A DNA stretch of 64,000 nt from Mangifera indica. Taxonomy: Eukaryota > Streptophyta > Magnoliopsida > Sapindales > Anacardiaceae. Within the stretch, counting starts at the first letter, position 1, and each line of letters begins with the position of its first letter. The position numbers and the translations under genes are program-made. The stretch lies in assembly GCF_011075055.1 (NCBI RefSeq), contig NC_058151.1:4854251-4918250 (forward strand), in the 5' to 3' direction. Of the stretch, positions 1 to 12,500 are shown piece by piece. A model generated the notes under the pieces. The model was not told the DNA's origin, ran no database searches, and saw nothing but the letters and a program-made list of their open reading frames with translations.

Positions 1-512
1 GAAAAAGACTCTCTACCATATTTGATAACAGCTTTTACATCCTTAAAGGTTTCAGGCAATGAGTTCAAAATAATAATGGCTTGATTTTCATCTGAAATCT
101 TTTCTTCTGTATTAGCCAGATTAATAGTAATTTTATTGAACTCATCTGAATTTTCTTCCAAAGTTTTTCCTGGATCCATTTTAAAACCAAAAATTTGCTC
201 TTTCAAATAAATTTTATTAGTCAAAGATTTAGTTATATAAAGAGACTCAAACTTCAACCATAGTTGTGCAATAGTACTAATATCATCAATTTGTCTTAAA
301 ACATTATCAAAAAGATGTAAAATAAGCAAGCTATAGGCAGTTTCAAGTACCTCAACCTTCTAAGAATTTGTCATATCAAAAGGTAAAGCGTCCACACCTT
401 CTAAGGCCTTTGCTCATTTTTTATGCACTAAAACAACCCTCATCTTTTTCCTCCAAATATTAAAATCATTTTTTCCAGTAAATTGTTCTATTTCCAGTCT
501 TGTTGACCCCAT
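1..512 (-). pseudogene. Copia-type gag remnant, running off the left edge
   Basis: Read on the minus strand from an ATG at 512, the translation begins MGSTRLEIEQFTGKNDFNIW and continues with a UBN2/gag-like pattern, including an LLILHLFDNVLRQI-like stretch, FKMDPGKTLEE and ILNSLPETFKD. This is the usual N-terminus of plant Ty1/Copia Gag. At least two in-frame stops interrupt it (after VLVHKK and after DMTNS), so it is not functional. The PBS and LTR lie just upstream on the same strand in the expected order. The rest of the element is outside the window. Confidence 0.85.
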
Positions 513-773
513 TATGTTCTGTTCCTTTTTCTTTTAGTTTTTTTAATCCTATAGATACCAAAAGAATGCATAGCAATGCCAAGAAAGCAAAATACTAGCA
601 GCAAGAATACAATCTTTCCGAAATAGATTCAAATATATCAAGAGACATAACATATATATTTCACTAGAATATACTGAAGAGCACGAAAGCCAAACACATC
701 TCAAGATATAAACAATAATTGAATATAATCGAAAAAAAACAGGTCAAAGTTCATAGATCAGAAAAATCTTTAG

Positions 774-787
774 TGGCTCTGATACCA
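774..787 (-). other. Primer-binding site of the Copia element
   Basis: The minus strand reads TGGTATCAGAGCCA, complementary to the 3' end of plant initiator tRNA-Met, the usual primer of plant LTR retrotransposons. It lies 2 nt inside the LTR end and about 260 nt before the gag ATG, as expected. Confidence 0.88.
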
Positions 788-789
788 CT

Positions 790-1366
790 TGTTATAGATT
801 TATAGATTTAAATCCCAAGATATTCCGATCCAAACAATATCACAGCCGAAAAACAGAAATATAACAACACGATATACTTGGTTTGGATTTCGTAAAAGAA
901 ATCCTACATCCAAGGTAGAGGCGTTCGTTTAGTCAAATCCACTATTATCAAGTTCGATTACAGAATATAAACACACGGATCTCAACCTTTGTACAACCAA
1001 AAAAGTATACAAATCATATACACGGTAAAAAAATGTTAAAGAGAACCTGACTTCACCGAAGAGATGCCGCCAATCAACCTTAAGAAGCCAAAACTCCTTC
1101 ACAACAACCACAAGATGCAAGAAACCAGAGAGAAAAAACCCAACAGCCTCACGCCTTCTATTTCCCTCCCATATATAGTTCACGACAACACAAGACTTAT
1201 ATACTTAGGGTAAAATGAATGAAAACCCAGCAAAATGATATAATTGCCCTTACTTAATAAAAGTAAAGACTCATGCATCCTTAACTACAATTACAACATT
1301 GCCCTTATAGTTTTAAACAAAACATTACAATACTCAATTTCATATCCATGATAGGTGCACATATCA
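790..1366 (-). repeat. 5' LTR of the Copia element
   Basis: On the minus strand the LTR would start TGATATGTGCACC at 1366 and end ATCTATAACA at 790, directly before the PBS. The ends have the TG...CA form and short imperfect inverted repeats. TATA-like stretches lie in the middle. The length would be about 577 bp. The inner end is firm because of the PBS. The outer end is inferred from the TG dinucleotide, since the partner LTR and target duplication are off the left edge. Confidence 0.65.
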
Positions 1367-3038
1367 TTACTCTTGGTGATAATGAGATTTAAGCAACAAG
1401 CTAGATATAACTATCAAGAGGTATTCTCTGTGGTTGCTTGAACTGGAAGCATTAAACAAACTGATAATCATTTTAGCTAGATAGAACAATTACAAGTTCA
1501 TCAATGGATGCAAAGTAAAAAGTTTTTGTCAAATAACTATTAATTTTATAAAGAAAAGGTGTATAATTCGAAGAAAACTCTATATAGACTAAAACAGAAA
1601 GATCAAATGGTTTAACAAACAGTGAATTAGACTTTTAAAAACTTTTAATATCAATTTAAATGATTAATGCAATTGAGGCCTCTTAATAAATGTTAACTAT
1701 TTTTTAATGTAAATTTATGAAAATGTCAATAGTTAATACAAATAATCATTATGAACAAAATAACATATGGCATAAAATGGAAAGTTAAAATATTAGAAAA
1801 ACAAACATATGACATATAGTGGTTTTACATAACCCGACCTACGTCCACTCCTCTAAGTTATCTCTTTTTGAGTATTCTACCAATCCTTGGTTAATAAAAC
1901 TCCAACCAAGTTTTTTTTTGTAGTACAAATAACTTACAAAGTGCTATTAACCTTTATAAATACTAGAGATCAAATTCTCTTACTAAAAGTTTTTAACTTT
2001 AATGGGAGTGAAACTCACCCTTTTACAACACGAATTTATACAAATTTGGGAAAAAAAAAAAAAAGCTCTATCAAATAGTATATACGTAAATGAATAGTTT
2101 GGTACAACCCAATAGACATGATTAAAAAGTAAGTGGATGGCAATAATTTTTATTAGAATATAAGATTACAAGTGAATAGTTTAAGAATGTTTTGCTCTCT
2201 ATTGTATGAAAATTTTAGTTTGCAAAAGTTATTTCTAAATAGATTTGATTGGGTTTATATAGGAAAAATTGAAAAATATAGTCATGATGCATAAATCTTG
2301 GCATTATAAAATTTCAAAAAACATAGAATTCGGTTGATTAGATTTAATTCAGTCAACTAGATGTAATGCAACACCTCTATGACATTTGCATAACACTAAC
2401 CATTAGAAATTTTATTACTCAAATCGGTTGATTAAAAGAGAATTTGGTTAATTAGATTTTTAGAAGCTGAAAACATAGCTTCTAGATTATCCAGCATCTA
2501 GAACTCAGCAAGTACAATTGGCCAATTTGGTCGATTGAATCTTATTGTTGTTTGCCCCCTAAAATTTTGGAAAATCAAGTTCCCCCCTAAAATTTTGAAA
2601 ATGACAATTTAACCTATATTTGAAAAACTTATTCAAACTCAACTTCAAGATATGATATTTTAGTCCATAAAAATTCATAATTTCAAATAGGTTATTGTAA
2701 TTTGATAAAGTTCACCTTAACTCATTGATTTGAAAAATGACATTTTAACCCTAAGAATTTGAAAATTCTAAAAACAATTTTGTTAAAGAGCTTTTACTTA
2801 TATATAATTTTTCTAATCAAGACTAATGCTTAAAGATTACGAGAACATCTAACTAAGCTTGAGTTTTTTTTTTAAATCTTCAAAAATTATTTATTTGTGC
2901 TTTATCTTGATTTCCCATTTTGATCCTCTTTTAAGTATATTGATTAAATTCTTACAATCTTAGTTTACACTTAAGTAAAAATATTAGTTAATGTATTTAA
3001 AGATATATTAGTTTTTTATCATCAAAATAAGAGCATGG
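1367..3038. other. AT-rich intergenic sequence, no gene recognised
   Basis: There are no convincing coding stretches. Repeated GGTTGATTA/GGTTAATTAG phrases around 2330-2550 look like decayed LTR or MITE sequence, but no boundaries could be set. Confidence 0.5.
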
Positions 3039-3039
3039 T

Positions 3040-4020
3040 GATTGCTTGAGTCAACAAAAACAAATACTAAGAGCATGGAACAAGGCATTGATTCCTTCTC
3101 CCAGAAGATTGAAATCTTGAAATGCCCATCCAAGCATGCTTTATATGTTAAGGGCAATGATTTTGGTGATGTAGTGTTGTTCTACTTTTATGTTGGCGAT
3201 TTAATTATTGTTAATAATACCAAAAGATTGAAGACTTTAAAACTCCATGATGCATGAGTTTGAAATGATACATCTTGGCCTAATATAATATTTTCTTGGC
3301 ATGTAAATAGTTTAAAAGGAGATGATGAGATTTTTATTTGTCAAAAGAGGTATGTTGTAAAACTTTTTAAAAAGTTTGATATGCATGAATGCAATATGAC
3401 GAGGACTCCGATGGAGGTTGGAATGAAATTATTTAATAAAGGTGATGAAGCACATGACTGAAGTTTGATGTTACCATATTAATTTTATTTAAATAAATTA
3501 TTTATGTTTTAAAATCTAATTTATTATTTGGTTGAATAAGTCAAAGAGGTTACAGATAGTTTTTCTATCATGATATTTTTCTCTATTGAATGAGTTTATC
3601 CTATCTTTTTACTTGAAATCATATTAAGTTGGGTTGATTAACAAGTTTCTCGAATACTCTCATCAATCTCAATTGCAAATTGCTAAGAGGATCAAGTGTC
3701 ACATGAAGGAACAGTCCAATATTGTTAAGCAATTTGGTTATGCACTTAATGAGCCAAATTTACATTCCAATTGAAGATCATATCAAGATTTTTGTAGATA
3801 ATGTTTCTACAACCAACTTGGCCAATAACCCAATTATACATGGATAAAGCAAGCATATGGACGGGTGCTTTCATTTTCCTGACAGATCAAGTTGATAAAA
3901 AGAGAGATTGAGTTGGCCGTATTGGAAGTTGGAAGACCAAGTGGCTAACTTCTCACCAAACTGTTGATGTATGAAGCTTTGGTCAAGCTGAATGGCATGT
4001 TGGGAATGACAAACCCACTT
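3040..4020 (+). pseudogene. Copia reverse transcriptase/RNase H relic
   Basis: An open stretch at 3042-3257 matches the Copia RT palm region (HALYVKGNDFGDVVLFYFYV, then a degenerate YVGDLI where active elements have YVDDLI). It continues in shifted frames with ICQKRYVVKLFKKFDMHEC and TRTPMEVGMKLF, typical of the RT-RNase H connection. Around 3790-4010 lie RNase H C-terminal remnants: a NPIIHG-SKH-like stretch and LLTKLLMYEALVKLNGMLGM. Many stops and frameshifts are present. The replaced catalytic Asp alone would inactivate it. No flanking LTRs could be placed. Confidence 0.75.
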
Positions 4021-4075
4021 GCCAATCTAATGCCTTAATGATGACGAACACCTGCATAACCAAACTGTTGACGAA

Positions 4076-4127
4076 CAAGTTGCAAATTAAAGGTATAAAG
4101 ATTTAAGATACCTTAATTTGCAACTTG
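4076..4127. repeat. Short inverted repeat
   Basis: CAAGTTGCAAATTAAAGGTA (4076-4095) is mirrored by its complement at 4109-4127 with one base missing, leaving a 13-nt loop. It lies just after the Copia relic and could be a decayed MITE or terminal structure. It also fits a transcript hairpin; nothing indicates it is a microRNA gene. Confidence 0.6.
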
Positions 4128-4129
4128 TG

Positions 4130-5420
4130 GAACCAATTTCAGTGGTTTAGGAATAAAGGTGAAAGTTCCAACAATTTGTGGCGGCATTCTTTTAAAAATC
4201 TTACCATTTATTCAATTACTTTTGGTTTATTGGACCCTATTGATGATTTTATTCATTGTATTTATACATCAATAAATACAATTTATTAAGGATATATTCG
4301 AATCAACTTTGGTTTGGGCTTGCTAAGCCTGACGAAATGGTTGCTCTTAATTGATTTGCTTGGACATACTCAAGATAGTGTAGATGATCCCTAACTGGGT
4401 TCGGACTCGTTTGAGATTATTCAAATTGACGTTAAACAAACGTGTTTGGCTCGGCTTTGGCTGAACATGTTCAACTTCATTTCGAATACTCATGTTCGAC
4501 TCGCATATTTAGCTCAATTTCAGATTCAGATTCCATATTCGTTATGATAATAAATACAAGGTGGAACCTGTCTTTACCCTATACAACAATTTGCACAAAT
4601 GCAAAAACTAATATACATTTAAAAATAAGTTTGTGAAAATGTATTAATCGTCAACTAATCTCAATGATTCTTTGCTTTTATTTCGTTATGCAAAATCTGT
4701 GAGGTTCTTCAAGAATATTCTAAGAAATACACGATATAATAAATAATGCTTAATTTATGAAAAATGATGCCAAAATGTGCAGCATATTATGTAATAACAT
4801 TCCCAACTTTCAACCATTAATTTATGTGGAATATATGAAACCAAACTTATGCTAAAATTTTTTACCTCTCCTACCACTAAATGCAACTAATCTATGATAT
4901 TTTACCAATCAAATCTGAACTATCATAAGCTTATTTCAGGAATAATACTCCTAGCAACTTTACTGGCAACAAAAATTATTCCATGATACTTCAACAAGGA
5001 AAGAAGTAATCTATGCAACCCATTTCAAACCAAGCTCATTTCGAAATCAAACAAGTTCGTTTTGAATCTAGCTCTACCAATAATTAACAATTTCAGCTTT
5101 GAATAATTAGGTTGAAGTAAGAAGGGCTGCCTCAATTTTGATTTAATATACAAATAATAATCAAGTTTTTGTGCTTTTTCCCATGTTAAAGTAAAAAATC
5201 TATGCTTAATTAAGGTTTGTGATCAATTCAGTAACTTGTGCTGAAATTGATGATTCAACAACCAACATTTGGGAAATTGAATACAAAGGCAAGTGGGCAT
5301 GTGATTTTGCTTCTTATTTCTTAAGGTAGGGTTGCCTGAGTGGTTTACCAATTTCCAACATGTGTTTTTGTATATTTTAATTTGAATAACATTATATGCA
5401 CAGATAATGAGTATAAGCTT
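4130..5420. other. Intergenic, nothing recognised
   Basis: AT-rich sequence with short random open stretches only. No promoter, RNA gene or transposon domain was recognised. Confidence 0.5.
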
Positions 5421-5542
5421 GAGTATAAACGACGTTGTGTCATTATGTGATCAGATTTTACTTTATTTTTAATTTAGAATTACTTAATTATATAATCATA
5501 AATTATTATTTATACTAAAATTTATATTTATTGTTTATACTC
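5421..5542. mobile_element. Small MITE with GAGTATAAAC terminal repeats
   Basis: It begins GAGTATAAAC and ends with the exact complement GTTTATACTC. The interior holds the ATTATGTGATCAGA / TTAATTATATAATCATAAATTATTATTTATAC pattern seen in other short elements here (29.35-29.64, 51.56 and 16.43 kb). A clean target duplication is not visible. Confidence 0.5.
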
Positions 5543-5818
5543 ATCATTTTAGTAATTTAATTCATGCATGTCAGGTGATTCCCTGGAAATATATAAAACT
5601 CTTACTATTTATAAAAATGGGCTTTACTAGAAGCCTATTTAATGGAAACTTAAATTGTAGGCCCATTGGAATATGGGCTGGCCCATCATATTACAAAATC
5701 AGTTATATTAAAATGTTAATGGATATTGCTAGTTTTTTTTTTTTAATTCAATATTAGTATCTAATAGATTAACACATTTTTTTTTTAGTAATTAAACAGG
5801 TTTAGCTCTCTAAACTCA

Positions 5819-6277
5819 TGTTTTTAAAACTGAACCTATGGTCAAACCAATTATCTCACTAGTTTATGATTTGATTGGTTCAACTAAATAATCAACTGGT
5901 TCAACCTATTGTTGAATTAATATATATTTATTAAATAATATCAAATATTTATTATATTTTTTAAACATAAAACATATAAAACATAATTTCAAAATGTTAA
6001 TTAAACAATCGACACTTCATTACATAGATAAAGAAAAAAAACCAATTACTAATTTTATTGTTAGCTTAATTAAGAAGTTATAAATTGTAATTTTTTTAAA
6101 TTTTAATAAGATAAAAACACAGTTTTATTGGTTTTAATAGTTTTTTCAGTTCAACGACTTTATCGAGTTTGTTTGAATTTTCAAAAAGTCAATATTTATA
6201 TGTAGACTAAACTAGATTGTAGGTTGGTTCACGATTTAACGAGTCAAATCGACCAGTCCAGTTCAATTCTAAAAACA
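5819..6277. mobile_element. Degenerate MITE with TGTTTTTAAAACTGAAC ends
   Basis: The left end TGTTTTTAAAACTGAACC is mirrored on the right by the complement of TGTTTTTAGAATTGAACTGG. Several GGTTCAAC/GTTGAAC-type phrases follow in inverted order. About 459 bp, no coding capacity. It is a non-autonomous DNA transposon by structure. No clean target duplication could be read, so the superfamily is open. Confidence 0.5.
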
Positions 6278-6279
6278 CT

Positions 6280-8427
6280 ATTTAAGCTTAATTGAGTTTT
6301 AAGTTTACATATTTTTTTTAATCAATTTATTAATTTTAAATTTTTAACTTCTTTTTATTCATATTCATCAAATGAATAAAAAATAAAGTATAAGCTTATT
6401 TAAGAATTATAATATTATTTTTAGTAATTTTAATTAATAATAAATATGTCAAAACAAAATACAATTAAAAATGAAGATGATAAAACTTTTAAATCTTGAT
6501 TAGCAATAGTATAGCTTTTGCATTTAATTTTGATTAATATGTTGTTAATTAAGAAAAACAAATTTTATATATAAAAACTATTTTATATTGTATTTTGTTG
6601 TCATATTTATGTATTAAAAATAGAAGTAGGTGGGTCTGAAAAACCCTAGTGGGTCTTTATGCATTTTTTCCTTTTATCAATTCTTCTATTTTTAATATTT
6701 GTAAAGATGTTATTATGTTTTTTGATATAGTATATATATTTCCATACAAATACTTCTTGCATATGGTTAGGTCAGAAAATTAAATTTTTGGAAAGCATTT
6801 ATATCTTTAATACAATATACTTTACACCAACATGCAAAATATACATAATATTTATATTAAAACTTTTGTGTGTGTGCGCATATATATATATATATGATTT
6901 GAAAACAATTGATGAAATATAAAACATGCAATAAAATTGAAATATATTGATGTATTGAAAACAATATTGATATTTGAATACTCACTATTTGTTATTCCAA
7001 AGTCTTTAGATAAATGTGATACGAGAAAATTTTGAAGATTTTTATTGAAGTGAAAACGTAGTTTGGTCTCTTCCTTACATCTATTTAAATTACAAAATTT
7101 GAACTATTACAATTATTTCTCCTTTTAAAATCATCCGTACAATTGTTATATCATTTGAAATTTCAAGCATCTTTTCAAAGAATCTTCGGTCTGTTGCAAG
7201 ATTTTTTGATAATTGAGCTTTCGCTTTAGCTTTGCAAGAAGTCTTGCAACCTTTGTTTGGGACATGAATCTTGCAACCTTTGTCTAGGGCAAAAATCTTG
7301 TAGCCTTTGTTTTCAATGATGCAAGGAATCTTTAGCTTTTTTAGGGACATTTTTTATATAGAGCGACAATTAGCTTATTAACTCGTACAAATGGAGTAAA
7401 GCCCAATGATTTTTTTGACTATGGGAATGACACTAATGTTAAATAATTAACGTGAGATTGTTGATTTATAAATCAAATAAATGTATCTTGTGAGTTATCC
7501 TAGAGAAGACTTAAGGATACTGCTTTTTTGGCCCAAACAAATTTTAAAACTTGTATTAGAGATTCATTTAGAGATCATATTTTCTAAACAAACTAGTGGG
7601 AGGAAGATAAAACTTAATCGAGTTCTGATTTATAAGATAAAATAGACATTAATTAGATAATGTGTCATCAGATAGTTGATTGTTGTAAGGAGGTCAGTTG
7701 GGAATGAAGTGAATCACCTTGAAACACGAGAACGATGTAGGTATGATGAGGTATGGTATGAGTGCATGGGAATTGTGCTTCTTGTGGCTTTTGATAAGAA
7801 TGTACTGGTCATTCTGACAATAAAGACCAATACCTAGGATGATACTGAATAAATCTATATGCATTTGTGGTTGTTACATAACATTTATACAAGGTTTGAC
7901 AGACAATTGTTAAGGACCAGCCTATGAGATGAGTTGGTTGGGTATGTTAGTTGATAAGAGTTCATTGTATGAACTCAAACAAACATTGAGAAATTAGAAA
8001 GTATGTTTTAACAAATTAGTAAAACCTTTTGGTTTTATCAAAATGAATAAAAATCTTGTGTGCACAAAAAAACAACAGAGTGGGAGCGCAATAATATTTT
8101 CGATTTTGTATCCTAGAGTATATTAATTATCATAAATGAATTACCAAACTTGCATATGGTAAAGGTTTGGATGTCCAAATGATTTTTATGAAGAACACAG
8201 AATAATAGTCTATGTCCTCATGTTTTGATCAATTATTTTAGATTAAATAGATTATTGAATTCAAGTCAAAGTGTGTATATGGACAAAAATACTAAAGAAA
8301 CTCAACATAAAAGAATCTGAAAGGATTTTTTATGTCATATAGTATATGTCTCTCTTAAAGACTATACGTGGGATGCAAGCAGTGAGAGACAAGATTATTT
8401 GAGTTTTATTAGCACCAACCATTAAAA
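6280..8427. other. Intergenic, no gene recognised
   Basis: Contains a short TG/TA microsatellite near 6865-6895 and an 86-codon minus-strand open stretch at 7090-7350 with a repeated KGCKI phrase. That stretch resembles no family I know and has no supporting exon structure. Probably old transposon DNA. Confidence 0.45.
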
Positions 8428-8521
8428 ATTATCATGTACATCATTTTATACACTCATAATGATATCTCAAATGCATTATCACGTACATCATGTTATACAT
8501 TCATAATGATATATCAAATAC
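8428..8521. repeat. 47-bp tandem duplication
   Basis: Two adjacent copies beginning ATTATCATGTACATC (8428) and ATTATCACGTACATC (8475), each ending near CATAATGATATxTCAAAT. A few substitutions separate them. Confidence 0.75.
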
Positions 8522-10264
8522 TGCAAGCACCTTAGAAAGATTTCAATTGAGCCCCAAAGCTTGTCACAATAGAGTCGGAGGTTGAGGAGAAAACCAATGA
8601 CATGTTTTGTGAAGTCTTTTACTCAATATCTTACCAGTATAATGACCTAGACTACTCCTTCCTTGATGAGAGTTTTAGTGAGCAAGCCAAGAAATGGAAA
8701 CGCATATGAGAAACCAAGGCAACTAAAGGTGTCGAGCAAGTAATGAAGGAAACTCCAAGAGTAAAAATTAACTTAGAGTTTGTTCTTGCAATTGTCAAAG
8801 ATTCAGCGATGGTCATCATGACTCATTAGTGCCCAAGGCCAAAAGTTAGTCTTAGGGCAGCTTTCAAAGAGCCTGCTATCCAAGAATTTTTTGCTCCCTT
8901 TTGCAGTCGGGCCACAAAGAATGAGGACCTCCCTTGCCACTAAGTCTTTTGGTTCCTTTGTTTTTTTCTGTTGTACATATTTTCTATTAATAAAAGAAAA
9001 TTTCTTCAAGTACTTGTCTCAGTTACTTTCTTTTAACACATAATGACTTAAACAACCAAACTTAAACCTAAGAAAAATTTTACAATTACAAGCACAGTAA
9101 CTTAGGTGTGGCAAACATTCATGAACTTAAGGCATGAATTGAGAAACTCAAGAATATAGTGGAATTACATAGTGAACTTGAATGCAACTACGAGATAATT
9201 GTGAGCAAATGACTGTGAACTTAATAGAACTTGAAATTAAAAACTACTACTACTTAAGAATCTTTAAGAATTGAGGAGGCCACAAGTACAAACAACAATG
9301 AACTCGAGCTTAAGGGACTTCCAACTTGAATTGTACCACTTCTTGCCCCCAAGTTTTTGAGTTAACTTCAAAGCAAATCTTTAAATGGTTGTTAGTGGCA
9401 GCACATTACAACATGTACCTTTTTATTAGTAGTAGCAATATTAATGGTCTATACTCCATGCTCAAGATTGGATATCTTTTGTGCTTGTTATCCTCTTCGC
9501 TGAAGATGTCCTTGTAAAATGATTTAATGCCAACCTCGACAAGAATCATTTAACCCCACTCAAATTCAAAAATTTCTTTATAGGTTTTCCTCTTATATCA
9601 AGTCTTCATTATCATACTTTGTTGTAATTTTTATATTCATTTCATCAGAATTACTAATATCATAATTATGAGCATAAGTTTTAAAACAATGAATCAAAGC
9701 ACATTAAAATAATATTTTATGCTAAACTCTTTTTTCATGCTAAATTGATATGGTATATTAGAATTTATTATTGAATTTTTAATGTTACTATGGTAATTTA
9801 ACTTAACTAAGAAGTTGTATTATTAATATATCTAAACCGACAAACATTCGTAAAGAATAAATTTTTGTTAATGTTTGTCTTCCGTCATTACGATAGTATT
9901 GCTAGGTTAACCATGTTTTGTGGGAGCTAATGACCCAAATTATTATTTTTATTATTATTCTATTATTTTTTACATTTGGCTTTTGGCTTCAATGTATTTT
10001 AACCTTTATCAATCGGTCACTCTCAAAGCACCCACGTTTCAATTAATCCCCAAACACCTGTTACAACCCTTTGTTTCTTTGCGCTGGACACATGTCTCAT
10101 TCCACTGCATTTCTTTCACATCAATCAATAGCTCCCAATTTTTTACATTCCAAATGCTGTTCTTTCATCGGTTGGAAATTAAACATATTATTATCAAACT
10201 TCCCTGTTTTTGTCGGTTAAAAAAAAGAAATTTAATTTATTGAAGGAAAGACGATGACCATTAA
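8522..10264. other. Intergenic with an unrecognised coding-like stretch
   Basis: About 8540-8965 reads on the plus strand as a protein-like sequence (ESEVEEKTNDMFCEVFYSIS, SYQYNDLDYSFLDESFSEQA, INLEFVLAIVKDSAMVIM) broken by stops. I cannot assign a family; a decayed transposon polyprotein is possible. The rest shows nothing definite. Confidence 0.35.
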
Positions 10265-10430
10265 TTTATCACGTGAGACGTGGGCAGCTTGAACACTAGG
10301 GGAGAATTAGAAGCCACCGTACACGTGGATAAAATCTGGTTGTGTTACGCCAGCAATTGCATGGAGGGGACATACGTAGGTCTTATCTAATGGGCCCCAT
10401 TAGATAAGAATAGTGGAGACGTGGGTGTCA
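10265..10430. promoter_or_regulatory. ACGTG (G-box/ABRE-like) motif cluster
   Basis: Four ACGTG cores lie within about 155 bp: CACGTG at 10270, GACGTGGG at 10277, CACGTGGAT at 10322 and GACGTGGG at 10418. GATAA/GATAAG (I-box-like) motifs and a central TGGGCC (TCP/site-II-like) motif are also present. In plants ACGTG cores bind bZIP/bHLH factors in light- and ABA-responsive promoters. No intact gene starts on either side within the next kilobase, so it may be a distal element or the relic promoter of a lost gene. Function is inferred from motifs only. Confidence 0.4.
10381..10409. repeat. Perfect 14-bp palindrome with 1-nt spacer
   Basis: TCTTATCTAATGGG, one C, then CCCATTAGATAAGA. The arms are exact complements. 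It carries GATAAG/CTTATC on both sides and TGGGCC at the centre, inside the ACGTG cluster. Confidence 0.9.
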
Positions 10431-11786
10431 TCAACAAAAGTTTGATTTGATTGATTGCCTGTGATGCGTGTGTAAATTAGGTCTACTCCACCCACATTAC
10501 CTCCTACTGTTGATGGGCTCCTCACAAGGGAATATAGTGTTCGATTTGAGAGAGTTTTTAACCGAATTAAAAAATAGTTGGAGTAATTTTTATATCAAAT
10601 AAAATTATTTCAAGTTTAAAATTAAATCAAACAAAATTAAAAAATATAATTTAAACTATAATTATGAGTATTATATAGTATATAATACGTATTATATAAA
10701 CAATATAGATAAAAAATAATATATATTATAAGAAGTATTAAATAAATATGATATAATAAATATATCATACGGTATAAAATAAATCCTATAATATGATATA
10801 TATTACCAATATAAATTGATATACTTATTTTAGAGAAAATGATAGTATAGTAGGGGTATATATGAAAAATTTTTAAATTTTACGAGTGTTTGTGATATTT
10901 TTTAAAATGATAATGTGTTAACTACATTACTTTGTCGATTGAACTAGGTTCAAGCAAGGATTTGACACTCTAACAATGTGAGTCTCAAAAACTATTATAT
11001 TCACACAATAAAAAGGGACTCGTTTTAACACCTATACTATAGGTACACATAATAGGACTTTTGTGACAATTTACTATAGATAGATATGGTCAACTGTGTA
11101 ACACCTTTTTGTGGTTATACCATTCTACGAGCATAAATTATCTCACAGATACCATTCTACAACGACTTGCTTAGAAAACATATTTCTTTTTAAAACTTCA
11201 TGAGAAAACACAATTTTGTAGGTTTCATAAATTTTTTAAAACTTATGGGATCGAGTCCCACTAATATGATCCCAAAACATTGGGTCCTACATATGTACTA
11301 TGAAACACTTGGTCTCATATATGCACTAAAGGAGAACTTGGTCCCTCACATATAATATGGGAAAACCAAGTTCCACAGGGTTCAACACCTTAAGGAACAA
11401 TGTTTATCACATTATCGAGCAAATACTTTACATTTGATGGAATTAAATACAATTAAGTAATAAACTGCATCAATTATATAAGACAAAAAAAATCATATAT
11501 ATAAAATTTTGGGTATATAATCAATAAAAAAATACATAAATTGCAATATTTAACTTTCCTTTGTATTAGTTTGATTGTTGTTCTCGACTACTTGATAATA
11601 AACCATGAAAACTACACAACGAAGTATTTCTACTACCCTAGTATGTTTTGGTTGTTGGCTTTGACTCTAATAATGTTCATGAACTTTCTCTCCTTGTGAT
11701 GGTTGTTTATTATGACTTGACGATTTACCTACACATCAACATTCTATTTCTAGGGTATATATCACATAAGGATTATATGAATGAAC
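10431..11786. other. AT-rich intergenic, nothing recognised
   Basis: Very AT-rich between 10560 and 10880 with TATA-type simple sequence. No coding or structural signal. Confidence 0.5.
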
Positions 11787-12500
11787 CTAATCTGATTGGT
11801 CTCCTAGAGGATTAACATTTTTCCTATAATGGCTTACAAATATGCAATTGAGTAAAATGGATACACCCAATGGTAGTAGTCCTACAAATTCATGACCTAA
11901 GCGACAACTATAATTTTTGTATAAGGAATTTGAAAAAGTTGGAATTTTCAACAAGCACATCTTTTCCATTAAGTCAACAATGCCAATCTTTTGCCCAGAA
12001 TCATGGACTTCATATTTATGGAAATTAATTTGGTTAATAAGCATATTGGTCGATTTATGAACTTTTCTAGCTATTTTTTGTTTGGCCTCAGTAAATAGCA
12101 AATGTGTATAAACATACAAAAAATAAAAAATAAAATTTGCAATAGGTAAACACTAAAGAAATCGAAATAATTATATTATCATTACTTATAATGTTTTGCC
12201 TATTATAAAACCATTTCTATAATGCCTCTCAAATGAATTATACAAGTATGGTGATCAACAACATATGGGTGCTCCTCACTAAAGCATTAAAGGGGTCAGT
12301 GATATTCATTGTAATTATATTGCATTGAAGGCCACTGAAATAAGCACACATCTATTTATGGTACCCAGTTTTATTCAAATAGCCACTTTTACTTGGGTTA
12401 ATATCGTAAATCATTCATATAATATTATCAAAATCAGAGACATGATATGTCTTCACAACTTTCCAATATGAACCTTCAATGACATTTTTCTTTTTATACT
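11787..12500 (-). pseudogene. MULE (MuDR-type) transposase, C-terminal half remnant
   Basis: Reading down from about 12490 on the minus strand: YHVSDFDNII, INPSKSGYLNKTGYHK, ITMNITDPFNALVRS, then an open stretch with INQINFHKYEVHDSGQKIGI and VDLMEKMC, followed by VNPLGDQSD. This order matches the C-terminal half of plant MULE transposases: the region after the catalytic domain, the TxNxxExxN-like segment, then the SWIM zinc-finger region and a PLGD-type tail. Stops and frameshifts are present and the SWIM cysteines are mostly lost. Immediately upstream on this strand the sequence becomes the duplicated block, so the catalytic domain is missing. Confidence 0.75.

Noticed and set aside
929..1183. 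84-codon minus-strand open frame
   Set aside because: Lies entirely within the Copia LTR; no domain, explained as transcribed LTR sequence.
4395..4420. GGGTTCGGACTCG resembling a tRNA B box
   Set aside because: No A box at the right distance and no cloverleaf could be folded around it.
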